A DNA stretch of 64,000 nucleotides, taken from Tetmemena sp. SeJ-2015. Lineage: Eukaryota; Ciliophora; Spirotrichea; Sporadotrichida; Oxytrichidae. The position numbers were made by a program, and so were the translations under genes. Shown piece by piece: positions 12,553 through 23,388 of the stretch; the stretch's first letter is position 1, and every line of letters starts with the position of its first letter. The notes under the pieces were generated by a model that did not search any database, had not been told where the DNA came from, and saw nothing but the letters and a program-made list of their open reading frames with translations. The stretch is from positions 1-64,000 of the forward strand of contig JAJKFJ010020664.1 in the NCBI GenBank assembly GCA_027382625.1. The letters are read 5' to 3'.

Positions 12553-12740
12553 ATTTTAACTTCAATCCTAAATTAGATTTCTTTATTCTAGAATGTGTGG
12601 TGTGAGTAATGAAATTAAAATAAAAATTTGTTTAAATTCAAATGCAGACTTCATTTTGAGTGATAATTTTTCCTTATTTTGAAGGAGAATTTTATAACTT
12701 TATATATCCAAAGAGATTTGAAAAAGGTATTTGATAAGAT

Positions 12741-14678
12741 ATGGACCGAAATAATTTCGAAAAAGAATCAAACTTTACTTAAATTAATGCTTACTTTTTT
12801 TCAGATTAATAAGTTTTATCAAAGGAGCCTCTATTAGCAAGAGACAATTTGCCTTACGACGCTAGTACAAATCAAGACACAGAAAATGATGATCATCAAC
12901 ACGAATCAAGAAATCACCTTCATTAACAAACGAGAGAGCCAGAAAAGATTATTTATTTTAAGGGAAGCTTAGAAGACTTATCTACATGCAATGTTCTCAC
13001 TCACATCATGAAATTATCAATCCAGCCAATTATTGGAATGCTTCTATAATTACTTAAAAGTTTGTTTAATGCTTCTTCATCCTGCATACCATCTCGTGAA
13101 TAAAAGCTAAACTAATTTTAATGAACACAGCTGTCATCGGTCAGCAAGCGAATACCATAGAAAACTTAGCTATATTTGGCCTTGGCACTTCTACGTTTAG
13201 CGTGGCAATTATGTCAATCTAGTTTGCTTTCAACAACGCTTTATCCACCCTCATCTCTCAAGCTCATGGTCAAAAAGAGCCCAAACTCTGTAGTCTATAC
13301 AAATGTTAATAAACTTAGAAGATCAAATATTAATACATGATGAGATAATTGATTCTCAATATTATGCTGTTCCTTCCCCTGGCTTTCATCCTTCTTTTCA
13401 GCAAATATTTCTTCTTGGCGATAGGATAGAATGAAGACTTCTCTAGTAAGACAGCATCTTTTGTGCTCATCCACATCCCAGGTCTCTACTTCTTCGGAGC
13501 TTTCGCCGTCATCACTAAGTTTTAAATATGTTAATGCATTATTGAATGGTGTGGTTAAGTATTTGGCGGGTCAAAGGGAAGTTTCCTTTTAGATGTATAC
13601 AAACATCATCACTCTACTTCTACACATACCGATAACTTACTTGCTCTCAATAACTTTTGACCTAGGTTTGAATGGAGTAGCACTAGCAACTTCCATCCAC
13701 TACCTCCTTAGATTCTTAGTGATCTATCTCTTCATGATACTCTCTAGGTTTAAAAACACAGTAGTAATTTAAAGTCTTAAGTTTAACCAATACCAAGTGT
13801 CTTTAAAAGATCCTAGGTGCTACTAAAACCTGAAGAGCCAGGCATAGTTATGCTTCAATAGTATGTTCATGACTATTTGGAGTTGGTGGGCCTTCGATAT
13901 GTTTACATTCTTGGGTAAAAATAAAACTTTATCATATTAAAATATAGGTAGCTTCATTTCAGTTGGAGTGATGGCTGCTCAGTCAGTGTGCAGAAATATA
14001 GCACTGCTCTTTTACATGCTGCCTATTGGTTTGGCATAAACCACTGGCATCTCAGTTGGAAACATGATTGGAGCTAAAAACGTGAAAGGCGCAAAGGTTT
14101 ATGCTAAATGGTGTTTGGTAGTTGCAGCTGCTAAAATGCATTTAAGTTTGATTTTAAATGGAATGCTTGGGGACTGATAAGCGTTACTATAATGACAGTA
14201 TTTGGTACCTCAATCGTAAAATTGTTCACTAAGGAGGAGGAAGTTAGAGCACTAGTCCAATAAGCTTTTGTGTTAATGGGTCTCTACATTTTCTTTGACT
14301 GCATTTAGTGCGTTGGAACGGGTACTATTAGTGGTATTGGCAGACAAGGAAAAGGATCAATCTTCACATTCATTAAACATACATTAAAAAGCATAATTAT
14401 AGTGTCATTTATATAAAGTAATGCTAATTGATAGGATATTGGATAATTGGAATCCCTATTGGAATAGTCTAGATATTCTATCTTGACCATGGCATCTCAG
14501 CCCTCTGGTTCGGCCCTACGATGGCTTTGATGTTCAATTCGTTTGCCTACTAATCCTAAATATAAGATACTTCAACTTAACTAAATTTTAAATGATTTAT
14601 GCTTTGATAATTTCCCAAGACTGGCATAAAATTGTGAAAGAGAGTGAGCAAAGAAGACAAGTAGAGAAAAAATAGTGA
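12741..14678 (+). CDS. MATE-family multidrug/toxin efflux transporter, copy A
   Basis: First of three tandem MATE transporters, polytopic membrane proteins that export organic cations in exchange for H+ or Na+. The N-terminus is cytoplasmic and polar. The first helix region reads LSIQPIIGMLLHPAYHLVN, followed by GLGTSTFSVAIMSIQFAFNN and LSTLISQAHG, typical of MATE helices 1-2. Later come KYLAGQREVSFQMYTN, LGLNGVALATSIHY and GISVGNMIGAKNVKGAK, then the conserved second-half equivalents. Six IESs and one GT..AG intron (or IES) must be removed. I take the end as DWHKIVKESEQRRQ with TGA 14676-14678, by analogy with copy C. The last junction (about 14530-14605) is not firmly solved, and an earlier TGA at 14593-14595 is possible. 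Confidence 0.85.
13037..13076. other. IES, pointer AATGCTTCT
   Basis: The 9-bp repeat lies at 13037-13045 and 13068-13076. Deleting 31 bp restores IIGMLLHPAYHLV in MATE copy A. There are no splice-site ends. This is the clearest IES in the window. Confidence 0.92.
13097..13125. other. IES, pointer TGAA
   Basis: TGAA occurs at 13097-13100 and 13122-13125. Deleting 25 bp joins YHLVNTAVIGQQAN in MATE copy A and removes an in-frame TGA. Confidence 0.85.
13297..13337. other. IES, pointer ATACA
   Basis: ATACA occurs at 13297-13301 and 13333-13337. Deleting 36 bp joins LCSLYMMRQLIL in MATE copy A. Confidence 0.85.
13516..13560. other. IES, pointer TAAGT
   Basis: TAAGT occurs at 13516-13520 and 13556-13560. 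Deleting 40 bp joins AVITKYLAGQREVSF in MATE copy A. Confidence 0.88.
13914..13950. other. intron or IES (GGTA repeat, GT..AG ends)
   Basis: GGTA occurs at 13914-13917 and 13947-13950, and the insert also begins GT and ends AG. Both excision modes yield the identical join FTFLGSFISVGVMAAQ, so the sequence cannot tell intron from IES here. Confidence 0.8.
14129..14167. other. IES, pointer TGCT
   Basis: TGCT occurs at 14129-14132 and 14164-14167. Deleting 35 bp joins VVAAAWGLISVTIMT in MATE copy A and removes an in-frame TGA. Confidence 0.82.
14370..14409. other. IES, pointer TCATT
   Basis: TCATT occurs at 14370-14374 and 14405-14409. Deleting 35 bp leads in frame to LIGYWIIGIPIG, the conserved late helix of copy A. 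Confidence 0.75.
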
Positions 14679-14837
14679 AATTCAGTTCCTTTTTCAAAAG
14701 TAAGATAGTTTCAGTAGCAATTGTTTTAGATTAAGACAAAATATCGTCAAAGTTAATCATATTCTTTACATTTCATATTCTTAAAGCATGAATTATCGAT
14801 GAATCTGTGGAAATATATCATAATATAGCATTGAACT

Positions 14838-16918
14838 ATGTTTGGCTAAAAAGAAAATGCAAAGGAAAGCCTTTTGCAAAACTAAAAATCTTATGTAAGT
14901 GATTCTAAAAGAAATGAAGAAAGCGAAAAAGAGCCAGACCTGAGGGAGTCTACTATAATGAAGACAATTTTGAGTCTCTCGTTTCTGCCAATCATAGGGT
15001 AGATCATTCATCCAGCTCCTCATTTAAAAATTAAAGCTTTATTTATATAAAAGTTTTTAAGTTCATTTCATCGCCACGTTACAATGAAGTATATTTTAAT
15101 TAAATATCACGGCTTTGCTAGGGTACGAGGAAAACTCTTTGGAAGACTTAGCAGCGCTTAGCTCCGCAACTTCAGCTATTAAACCTTAAACATTATTATT
15201 TATTGTGATAGTGGTAACTTCAATTCAGTTTGGCTTTAACAATGCCCTTGTGACTTTGATTTCTCAAGCCTATGGCGCTGGGGATTAGAGGCTTTGTGGT
15301 CTCTATCTTAACAGTTAAACAATATACGATTTGTTTTTATTTCCATAAACAGGCAGATAATTTTGCAGACTGTAGTATTTCTGATTCAGGCTGCAATCCT
15401 CCTGAGTACCAAAGCTCTATTTGACTTTGCTGGATAGAAAGAAACTATTTCCTACAAAATTTTCCTCTACTGCGCAATCCTAATTCCAGGTCTCTATCTC
15501 TTTGGCTTATTCTAAGCTCTTATAATAAAAATGTATATACATTTAAAAGAGTCTTCAAAAGTTTCTGGGTGCTTAAAGAGAGGTAGTGTTCTAAATACAT
15601 GCGAATACTGTGGCCTTAGTTTAAACTAAGAAAATAGTTTTGTATGTTGGGATAATATACATCTTACTTTTTATGCTTGACCTGGGGATAGTAGGTGTGG
15701 CGATTGCATTTTCCCTCCACTATGGTTTCAGATTTTTAGTTATCTACATCCTCATTATCAATTCTAACAATTTTTATTGGAGCAATTAATTTGACTAATT
15801 CCAAGTACAAAAGCAGTCTAGTATTTTATATAATATAAAGGATTAGGATGCTAATAATTACTCATATCTTTGAGAGATCCTGATAGTTTCAGAAACTTAA
15901 TGCCACAGTTGAAACTATGTGTGATGAGCTGCTGCATGTTAGTATGGAGTTGGTGGGCTTTTGAGATTTTCACTCTACTCGCTAATTAAATAAAGAATAA
16001 CATCATTTTATTTACAAGAGTTCCTAATTTCATATCCGTTGAAGCTATGGCTGCTTAGGCAGTTTGCAAATGCGTATGCATGATCTACTATGCAATTCCT
16101 CTTAGCCTGCAGTAAACCTCAGGCACTACAGTTGGAAACATGGTTGGAGCTGGCAGTGTAAAAGGCGCAAAAGCTTATTCTAAATGGTGTATTTACACAA
16201 GCTTGGCTTGGGCCTTATTTAGTGTGACTACTTTGGGCTTGTTCTCAGAGCAGATCCTCAGAATATTTACTAACAACGAAGCTGTGATCGCTCTTTCATC
16301 TCAAGTGGTTATTTACATTTGCCTCTTTGTTTGCTAAAAGACAAAAATGGCAATTAAATGCATTAGCTTTGATGGAATGTAATGCCAAGCACAAGGGTAG
16401 ATAACTGGAGTCGAGAGATAAGGAATCGCTTCTCTTCTCACCATAATTTATTTTTATATGAAGATTTAAATTTTGAAGTTTAAAGTCTTTAAGGAATAAA
16501 GATATTTATTTCTTTTGAGAGTGCTAGTGATCTAACAGAATTCCATAATAACAGAAAAAGTATACTCAGTAAAAATTGAATGGGGCTATTTAGAAGCCTC
16601 AATTACAGCAGGAATTGTCTTAAATAAAGAGAGTCCTGAAAAACTTAAAAAGAAATACTTAAGTTTTATTTTGCAATTTATTTAAGTTCCGAACTGCTTG
16701 TAAGATATTTGAGGGATGTAATTATTTGTGCATAAGCATCCATTTTCACTTTTTTAATATGTGTTATAATATGAATAATTGGATATTGGTGTATGGGCAT
16801 CCCTTTGAGCTTGTTGTTGGTATTCTAAACCAATCTAGGATTCAAATCTCTCTGGATTAGCGCCTCTTCTGCCTAGTACTTCATTTTTGTCAGCTACTAA
16901 AATAAATCAAAATACTGA
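14838..16918 (+). CDS. MATE-family transporter, copy B
   Basis: Second tandem MATE transporter. ATG 14838 opens MFGQKENAKESLLQN. Transmembrane landmarks are SFLPIIGQIIHPAPH, SIQFGFNNALVTLISQAYG, LGIVGVAIAFSLHYG, WWAFEIFTLL and SGTTVGNMVGAGSVKGAK, ending ISASSAQYFIFVSYQNK and TGA 16916-16918. Eight IESs were solved, including one of 332 bp, far longer than the others. It aligns along its length with copies A and C, so the cluster arose by tandem duplication. Neither strand suggests a shared transcript, and each copy has its own start and stop. Confidence 0.88.
15024..15104. other. IES, pointer TTAAA
   Basis: TTAAA occurs at 15024-15028 and 15100-15104. Deleting 76 bp joins HPAPHLNITALLGYEE in MATE copy B. 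Confidence 0.8.
15177..15204. other. IES, pointer TATT
   Basis: TATT occurs at 15177-15180 and 15201-15204. Deleting 24 bp gives TSAIVIVVTSIQFGF, matching the length of copy A. The frame is open either way, so support is by alignment. Confidence 0.65.
15310..15352. other. IES, pointer AACAG
   Basis: AACAG occurs at 15310-15314 and 15348-15352. Deleting 38 bp joins GLYLNRQIILQTVV in MATE copy B. Confidence 0.85.
15518..15555. other. IES, pointer TCTT
   Basis: TCTT occurs at 15518-15521 and 15552-15555. Deleting 34 bp joins FQALQKFLGAQREVVF in MATE copy B. Confidence 0.78.
15817..15869. other. IES, pointer TCT
   Basis: TCT occurs at 15817-15819 and 15867-15869. Deleting 50 bp joins VQKQSLRDPDSFRN in MATE copy B and removes an in-frame TGA. 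Confidence 0.75.
15982..16028. other. IES, pointer CTAAT
   Basis: CTAAT occurs at 15982-15986 and 16024-16028. Deleting 42 bp joins FTLLANFISVEAMAAQ in MATE copy B. Confidence 0.82.
16325..16371. other. IES, pointer CTTTG
   Basis: CTTTG occurs at 16325-16329 and 16367-16371. Deleting 42 bp joins YICLFDGMQCQAQGQ in MATE copy B. Confidence 0.82.
16443..16780. other. long IES (332 bp), pointer ATAATT
   Basis: ATAATT occurs at 16443-16448 and 16775-16780. Deleting 332 bp joins SLLTIIGYWCMGIPL in MATE copy B. It is about ten times the usual IES length here, and the matching site in copy C carries only 35 bp. Confidence 0.85.
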
Positions 16919-17247
16919 AATGCATAGTTAAATTTTAAGAAGTTTATGTACTATTACAAATTTGCAAATTTAAATCAAGTTCATATTTTATAATAAATAT
17001 TTTTCCAATAATCTTGACAGTGAACTGGGAGAGAGTTATCCAAAATGCGAAGTAAAGAAGACTTAAGGACTCTCTAGTTTGATTTTTTATTTACTATTTC
17101 TATTAGCAAAAATGACTTTCTCTTGATCCAATATTTTTCACTTTAATTTGCCAAACCTTTTCATTTCTAAACAATCTATTATCAACATCCTCCCCGAAAT
17201 TTGTTGAATAAATGACAGAAATAAATCACAGGTCAAATTGATTATAA

Positions 17248-19173
17248 ATGATCACTGACTAAAAGAATAGTATCAAAGAAAAACTTCTCCCACCTGAATA
17301 AAATAGGGATGATGAAGAAACTAGTCTTCAAACAAAAGCAGAGATAGATGCCACTCCAAGGACAGTCATCAAAACTCTAGCCAACCTTTGCATGTTCCCA
17401 ATCATTGGAATGATACTCCACCCAGCTCCTCATTTCAGATATTCTAAGATAGCTATATTTAAACTCATTTGATAGCAACAGGAATCCTGGGCTATTCAGA
17501 GAACGCACTCGAGGATTTAGCAGTTTTCAGTCTAGCATCGTCAGCCTTTTAGCATTTTAAAAACTTATATTGGCAAGCATTATTGTGGTGGGGATATTAG
17601 TTTTCATTCAACAACTCACTCATAACTCTGGTCTCTTAAGCTCATGGGGCTAATAACCCTCGCCTCTGCAGTCTCTACTTGAACTTTTATTTCTTAAACA
17701 GTGAGTTAAAATTTGACTTGAACCGTTAGATAATTTTACAAAGCCTACTCTTCATACCGTAGGCCATTTTACTTCTCGCTGCATCAAAGTATTTTTACTT
17801 ATGGATAGGACAATCAGAGGAATTGACAGACAAAGTTTTCATCTACAACTTGATTATGCTTCCAGGATTATACCTCTTTGGCAATTTCACAGCTATCAAA
17901 TTAATCATATTCATAACAATTAAGTTAAATTAACCAACTATGTAAAAATACTTGGCAGGTCAAAGGGAAGTTAGATTCTAGCTTTACTCAAATTCAATCG
18001 CCTTAGTTCAAATAATTTAAGATTATATTAGTTCTGCATGTTGGGATAATATACATGCTCGTGTTTTATCTTAGATGGGAGTATATGGAGTTGCTCTTTC
18101 TCTCTCTATCAACTTTTCCCTCAGATTCTTCCTTATTTTCGCCTTCACTAAGTTTAATAAGCTGTAACAATTTTTTAAGAACTCCCCTTTCGGTGAAAAG
18201 CTGGTAAAAAATATAAGAAGATATTTGAGGTATCTTTTAGAGATGAGGAGTGCTACAGGAATCTAAAACCGCAACTCGCTCTAGGCCTGATGAGCACCGC
18301 TATGATCGTGTGGAGCTGGTGGGGATTCGAAGTCTTTACCATCTTCAGTACTTTGATAAAGATAAATATTTGTTAAGGCAAACTTTCATGACACTGGACA
18401 TCATGGCTGCTCAAGCGATTTGCAAATACATCTGCATCTTGTTCTTCATGATCCCCTGTTGCCTGCAGCAAGCTAGTGGCACTATGGTAGGTAACATGGT
18501 GGGTTTGAGGAGTATCCATGGAGCCAAGGTCTACTCAAAGTGGTGCACCATAACTTTAATTAAAGATAACTAGTATAGTATGGGCCTCATTCAGTTCACT
18601 ATTGCTTTTTGTTTTTGAGAACCAGATTATTTCTTTGTTCACAAACAAGCAGCCAGTGATTGACTTGATCCACTCAGTGATCCTTCTAATCTGCGTCTAC
18701 TCTTTCTTTTACTTAATAAAATAATTTTATGCTCATTACTATTCTTTGATTGTTTGCAGTGTACAGCATAGGGTCAGATTTCAGGAATGGGGAAGCAGGG
18801 TAAAGCCTCTTGGATCACCATAATTTAAATTAGAATAAGAGTAGTAGTGAAATTATAATGGGTTTCTGGGGTTTGGGTATTCCAATTACTATGGTTTAGG
18901 TGTTTTACTATAAAATGCAGTTCGATGCCATATGGATCGGCTCAACCCTAGCGCAAGTTTTCACCGCTTTTGCTTACTAAACAAAAATATAGTCATTTTA
19001 AAAACTACTCATTCATTTCTCCAAGTTTACGTCTATCAAGCAATTTAAATGATGCTGATTTCATGTCTTAAAATTGAATTTTGGCAATAATAATGGGAGT
19101 TGACTGGCAAGATGTAATCCACCAGTCTGATAAAAGAAGAAAGCAAGAACATTCAAGTAAGGTCTCTCAGTGA
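17248..19173 (+). CDS. MATE-family transporter, copy C
   Basis: Third tandem MATE transporter. ATG 17248 opens MITDQKNSIKEKLLP. Landmarks are LANLCMFPIIGMILHPAPH, FSFNNSLITLVSQAHG, LYLFGNFTAIKYLAGQ, VYGVALSLSINF, MIVWSWWGFEVFTIF and SGTMVGNMVGLRSIHGAK, ending VDWQDVIHQSDKRRKQE with TGA 19171-19173. Eight IESs were solved. Two places (about 17545-17600 and 18065-18080) show one-base frame slips relative to copies A and B. These may be assembly errors or real damage, so copy C could be a decaying paralogue. Confidence 0.82.
17429..17470. other. IES, pointer CTCATTT
   Basis: CTCATTT occurs at 17429-17435 and 17464-17470. Deleting 35 bp joins HPAPHLIATGILGYSE in MATE copy C. Confidence 0.88.
17677..17723. 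other. IES, pointer ACTTGAAC
   Basis: The 8-bp repeat lies at 17677-17684 and 17716-17723. Deleting 39 bp joins CSLYLNRQIILQSL in MATE copy C. Confidence 0.9.
17898..17949. other. IES, pointer AAAT
   Basis: AAAT occurs at 17898-17901 and 17946-17949. Deleting 48 bp joins FTAIKYLAGQREVRF in MATE copy C. Confidence 0.78.
18203..18232. other. IES, pointer GGTA
   Basis: GGTA occurs at 18203-18206 and 18229-18232. Deleting 26 bp joins EKLVSFRDEECYRN in MATE copy C. Confidence 0.8.
18350..18386. other. IES, pointer ACTTT
   Basis: ACTTT occurs at 18350-18354 and 18382-18386. Deleting 32 bp joins TIFSTFMTLDIMAAQ in MATE copy C and removes an in-frame TGA. Confidence 0.82.
18552..18571. other. IES (16 bp), pointer AACT
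   Basis: AACT occurs at 18552-18555 and 18568-18571. Deleting 16 bp joins KWCTITSIVWASFSS in MATE copy C. Confidence 0.8.
18704..18747. other. IES, pointer TTCTTT
   Basis: TTCTTT occurs at 18704-18709 and 18742-18747. Deleting 38 bp joins CVYSFFDCLQCTAQGQ in MATE copy C. Confidence 0.85.
18820..18859. other. IES, pointer ATAAT
   Basis: ATAAT occurs at 18820-18824 and 18855-18859. Deleting 35 bp joins KASWITIMGFWGLGIP in MATE copy C. Confidence 0.82.
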
Positions 19174-19431
19174 AAAGCAATTTTATAACTTCTATTCAGA
19201 AAAATTAATTCTCCCTCAATTATAAACAATGCATTCTCTCAAAGTGAATTTAAAAGTGCTGTTTGGTTAAATATTAATCCAGAGGGAGATGAAATCAAAT
19301 GAGAATTTTCCCAATCATTTTATTGCGTTTTAAGTTTATATGATTAAAAAGGGCGAGTCCAATTACATAAATTTAAAAGGCTATAGTCTTATAATAAATA
19401 TCCAAAGTATTTACACTAAAACTTAATTCAA

Positions 19432-20668
19432 ATGAAGAACCTCTCTGTCAAACTCATGGTTTGCGCCCTTGTAGCGCTCACCGCCTCTGCCAAACAAGAA
19501 AATTAATTAATGGCCTGAGTTTAGTATACATTAATTAAACAGTCCTACGAACTCCAAGGAGCTGATTGGGAAGTGAAGACCGCTGCTGAAAAGCAGTCCA
19601 CCCTCTGGAACAATGTGGTTGCTGACCGCACTTCTCAGAAATGGGCTGGCGCTCTTGGAATCGCTGGCTTCTTGGCTGAGAGCATGCAACCCACCGTCAG
19701 CTGGATCGCCGACACCCTCCCATACAACTGGCTCACCGGAAAGAGATTCAAGAACATCCACACCGTTGGTGCTGTTGCCAAAGTCAAGTTTGTCCCCGTT
19801 CAAAACAACGAAGGATATACCGGTACTTATGAAACTGGCGCCGACTACGGTCTTATCAGATTCTCTGTTAATATATGGAAATGATGGTGATGATTTTGAA
19901 AAATCTCTTGCGGAGCTCAACCTGATTCCTCAAAGCCCAAGGCTTCTCAGGCAAATGGAAACTTTGCTCCTGGATTCGGACTCAAGTTCCTCATCGACGG
20001 CCAGCCCTCTGCTAACTTGGTGACTCTAACTGCCAGACAAGATTCATGGAACTTCTTTGGAAATGATTTCACCAACCACATTCCCATTCCTCCTGAGCCA
20101 ATCTTCTCCAAGTTCAAGTCTGCCACTGACTTCCCCCAATTTTAGTGATTAGAATTGCGCTTACACTTAACCTTAGATTGGTTTAGCACATTGGTATTTC
20201 AGACTTCTCCAAGTTCCACCACGACGGCAAGAAAGTCGATTCCCCCAAGTTCCCCTTCGCTTTAACCTTCCAGTCCACCGACGAACTCAAGGCTCAATTC
20301 CCCGCAGACTTCACTGCTGACTTCACCGACCAACTCGAAACCATCCCCGCAGGCACCAAGCTCTTCAGCGTCCTCGCCCAAGCTGAGCCCAGCTCCGCCA
20401 AGGTTCACATTGGAGATCTCATTACCACCTCAGAGATTACCAAGAGCTTCTAATATGAGAGGCTTCATTAATTTTAAGCATGTATGGCGATCAGACTCTC
20501 TTCTTCAAGCACTAGAGCGGTAACGAAGACGTTACTCTCAGACCCGACTGGAAGGAGCCCCTTAACCCCAACAAGAAAGTTCAAGCTTCCGACTGCCCCA
20601 TGCACAAGCTCAAGAACATCTTAAACTCCTTCATTCAAGCACCTCATGCCCTCGCTCTCGGCCACTGA
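19432..20668 (+). CDS. secreted protein with catalase-like fold signature
   Basis: ATG 19432 opens a signal peptide (KLMVCALVALTASA), so the product probably enters the secretory pathway. After four IESs are removed it is about 360 residues. The middle reads VAKVKFVPVQNN, ADYGLIRFS and PGFGLKFLIDG, followed by DSWNFFGNDFTNHI. This resembles the heme-dependent catalase-like superfamily (RFSnG...G.aiK), though I cannot place a heme ligand. The stop is TGA 20666-20668. Codon use is GC-richer than its neighbours, as expected of a highly expressed gene. Enzymatic activity is not shown. It could equally be a structural or storage protein. Confidence 0.6.
19492..19541. other. IES, pointer AAACA
   Basis: AAACA occurs at 19492-19496 and 19537-19541. 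Deleting 45 bp joins TASAKQSYELQGAD just after the signal peptide. Confidence 0.85.
19862..19908. other. IES, pointer TCTCT
   Basis: TCTCT occurs at 19862-19866 and 19904-19908. Deleting 42 bp joins LIRFSCGAQPDSSKP. Confidence 0.85.
20141..20186. other. IES, pointer TTTAG
   Basis: TTTAG occurs at 20141-20145 and 20182-20186. Deleting 41 bp joins DFPQFQHIGISDFSK and removes a TGA. Confidence 0.85.
20454..20486. other. IES, pointer TATG
   Basis: TATG occurs at 20454-20457 and 20483-20486. Deleting 29 bp joins TKSFQYGDQTLFFK. Confidence 0.8.
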
Positions 20669-21226
20669 AAGTGAAGTGGAATTTTCTCTGCCTGTTTTCA
20701 GGTAGAGAATAGCTCCATCATATCCTTCATACTTCTATTAACTAGGTCCAAACAAAGAAAGATAAAATAAGTAAGTTTCTGTTTTAGTAGGTAGATCTTC
20801 TATATAATTTGAGTAAAACTAAATCACGAATCTTAATCTTACCAGTCTCAAATAGCCTTTTTACTCCTATACTAAAATTTCTTATTATTTTTAGTTCATC
20901 TATCTATCCAAAGATTCAATCTCGCAAAATCCAATCCATAGACCACCACTTCTGGAATATTTTCATTATGAGTCATAATGGACATCAAAGAATAGTCTAA
21001 TGGAAATTAAGAAATTTAGTATGAAAGAATATTACACTAATTTAGCATGTTAGATAGCGTTGACAAATACGTGATTGATTGATATGTGATTTGATAGATT
21101 TAGTTGATAAAGAGTAGAAGTCAAATTATACCTGCTTGTTTTAAGAAATTTTCCTCAATAATAAATTTAATAAGGGATTAATTAGCAATTAATCCTCAAT
21201 CTAGTGATAGTGCTTATAAATTATCA
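20669..21226. other. intergenic spacer
   Basis: AT-rich spacer between two converging genes. An open frame around 20809-21000 has no protein-like features. I see nothing else. Confidence 0.4.
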
Positions 21227-23388
21227 TCATAGGGATAACTTCTAATTAATTTGGGCAATATAAGTGACGATTTGAACCAGTTTCTTGAAGAGATCAGAGC
21301 AAATGAATTCCCTTCTGTGAATGAGTTTTAGCTGTTTTTTGCACTTCTACTCCAAGAGCTCCAGTTCCTATTAAGAAAGCCCTGTAGATGCCTAGTTTAT
21401 GAATAGTGGAGATCTGGAAGATTAAGAGTCCGCATAGTTGACTGATTCCTGGCTCCTTTGAAAAGGCGAGTTCTACTATTCCAGGATGCTTTTGTTCGCA
21501 AAGTAGAGATCGTTGATTAATGAGTAGTAGATTTCAATGAGCCTACCCTTTCTATCACTTAAAGCAAGTGTAAATGAAAATTAAGCAGAGCCCATTTCAT
21601 TTATATCTTCCTTGAGTGAATGAATCTTTCGGAAATTAAAGTACAAAGACAATTCTTTTATTACTTTAGAAATGTGTGAGTATCTCGAAGGTCACAGACT
21701 CTGGTCTGTTGCTGACAAATTTCTTAAAATGCTAGTAGGTCACCTCATAGTATGAAACTTATAACTTTTAAATTAGTAATTAACTGAGTCGAAGTCTTCT
21801 AACTCTTAGAAGCTAGGCACCAGGGATTTTGCTTTCTCAGGCTTTTGAACCAGTTTCCAGCAGTAGACGAGTGAAATTAAGAAAGTGGAGAGGTTTCTAG
21901 ACTGAATAGCTACGAAGATCAGCCATTTCAAGGTTCTAAGTAATGTAGTCTATTCTTAATTTTGTTTATCATCAATGATGGTAGTAACAAAACATATCTT
22001 AAACTTTGAATTTTATCTCGAAATTGACTTAAATTTATAGTAGGTGATACACTTGTGTGGTTATAGATGTATGCCTGCTGCAAGCTGAAGTAAATTACTG
22101 AGCAGGAGAGCCACACAATATTACCTAAATCTGGAAATTTTCTAATGACTTTAAGTGTTATGAAATGAAGCTAATTTTGAATAATGATGATTCTGAGTTC
22201 TTTTCTGATGTTGATTTCTGGGGGTATTTTCCTTTTAAAGCTTTAAGTATTGGAATAGCAGGCTGAAAGACATTACCCAATTTATTATCACGAACGAGGA
22301 TTCGTTGAGTTTAGAGAGGAGGCATATAGATTACCCATCTGTTTGAGGGTTTGGAGGAGGGTAATAGTAGGCCATGCATTGCTAAGACTCGTACACTGGG
22401 ATTATAAGTCGCCTTTAATTGGAATTCATAAATTGGTGGAGATATTGAATCTACAATATTGCATACACTTCAGGGTACTTTATTGAGAGACAGGCAAGTA
22501 CTAGACTCACCAAGAATACAGGCACGATTATCCTAACTATTATAATATCATAATCTCTAAATTAAATAAATGTATGTGCTCTTATTATGACAGTCTTTTA
22601 TTGAAGACAATTTTAATGTGAAATGAATTATGGGCAGCTCGTTGAGTTTGTTGATCTTATCCTTATCAAATTCCCTCTGAGTCAAAGTCTGCAGCTGAAA
22701 TTCTTCCTCCTCGTTTCCTTGTGCATAAATTTGGTTTAGTTCCTTGATGTGCTATTTGTAGAGTTCATTAACACTTCTCAGTCGATACCCTCTACAAAGG
22801 AAGAAGGAGTTAATATGATAATGAAGATTGAGGGATTTTTTACCTTAGAATGATTGAGAGCCAGGCTATATTGTAAAGTATGAGGGTGGTAAAAATACCG
22901 AGTAGGCACTGTACCCCTGGATTTTATTACCCTCCTTAATCAGTGGGGTTGCTTGCAATTTCAATCCCAAAGTTAATCATTCATCAAAAGTACTAACTCA
23001 AATTCAAAACTTGTCAAAAAAGCATGCTATAGAGAATTATTTCCCTATAAATAAAAGGATAGATTGCGTCAATCCACAGATCTAAATAGAATTTAAGGCT
23101 ATTAAAAATAGTGAGTACCGACTCCTGTTATTAAAATCAAGAAGGGAGAGCGAGAAGCCACTCCCTTGTCTTTCCTGTGCTTCAGTATGTAAATGAACCC
23201 CAGCACGTATACGCTCGTCAATAATTACAAAGTAAACAAATATTTGGGCATTTTATAGAGTCAAACTAATCATTAGGGCTCCTAAAAATTTACTGTTATT
23301 TCAAGAAAGTTTATTACAAGAGGAGGTAAAAGTAAGAAATACCTGCAAAGTATAAGTAAGGCCCCTCAAACAACTGCAAGTCAGACAT
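21227..23388 (-). CDS. multi-pass membrane protein, receptor-like
   Basis: The start ATG is at 23388-23386 (MSDLQLFEGPYLYFA). A hydrophobic segment with a basic loop follows (SVYVLGFIYILKHRKDKGV, then RSPFLILITGVG). Further hydrophobic stretches lie around 22130-22060 (LSCSVIYFSLQQAYIY) and 21920-21860 (LIFVAIQSRNLSTFLISLVY). The C-terminal 190 residues are soluble, with helical Gln/Ser-rich sequence (NEMGSAQFSFTLALSDRKG). The arrangement suggests a polytopic receptor with a cytoplasmic tail, perhaps an RGS-like 7TM protein. That assignment is speculative. Several introns or IESs remain unsolved. The stop is TGA 21229-21227. Confidence 0.6.
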
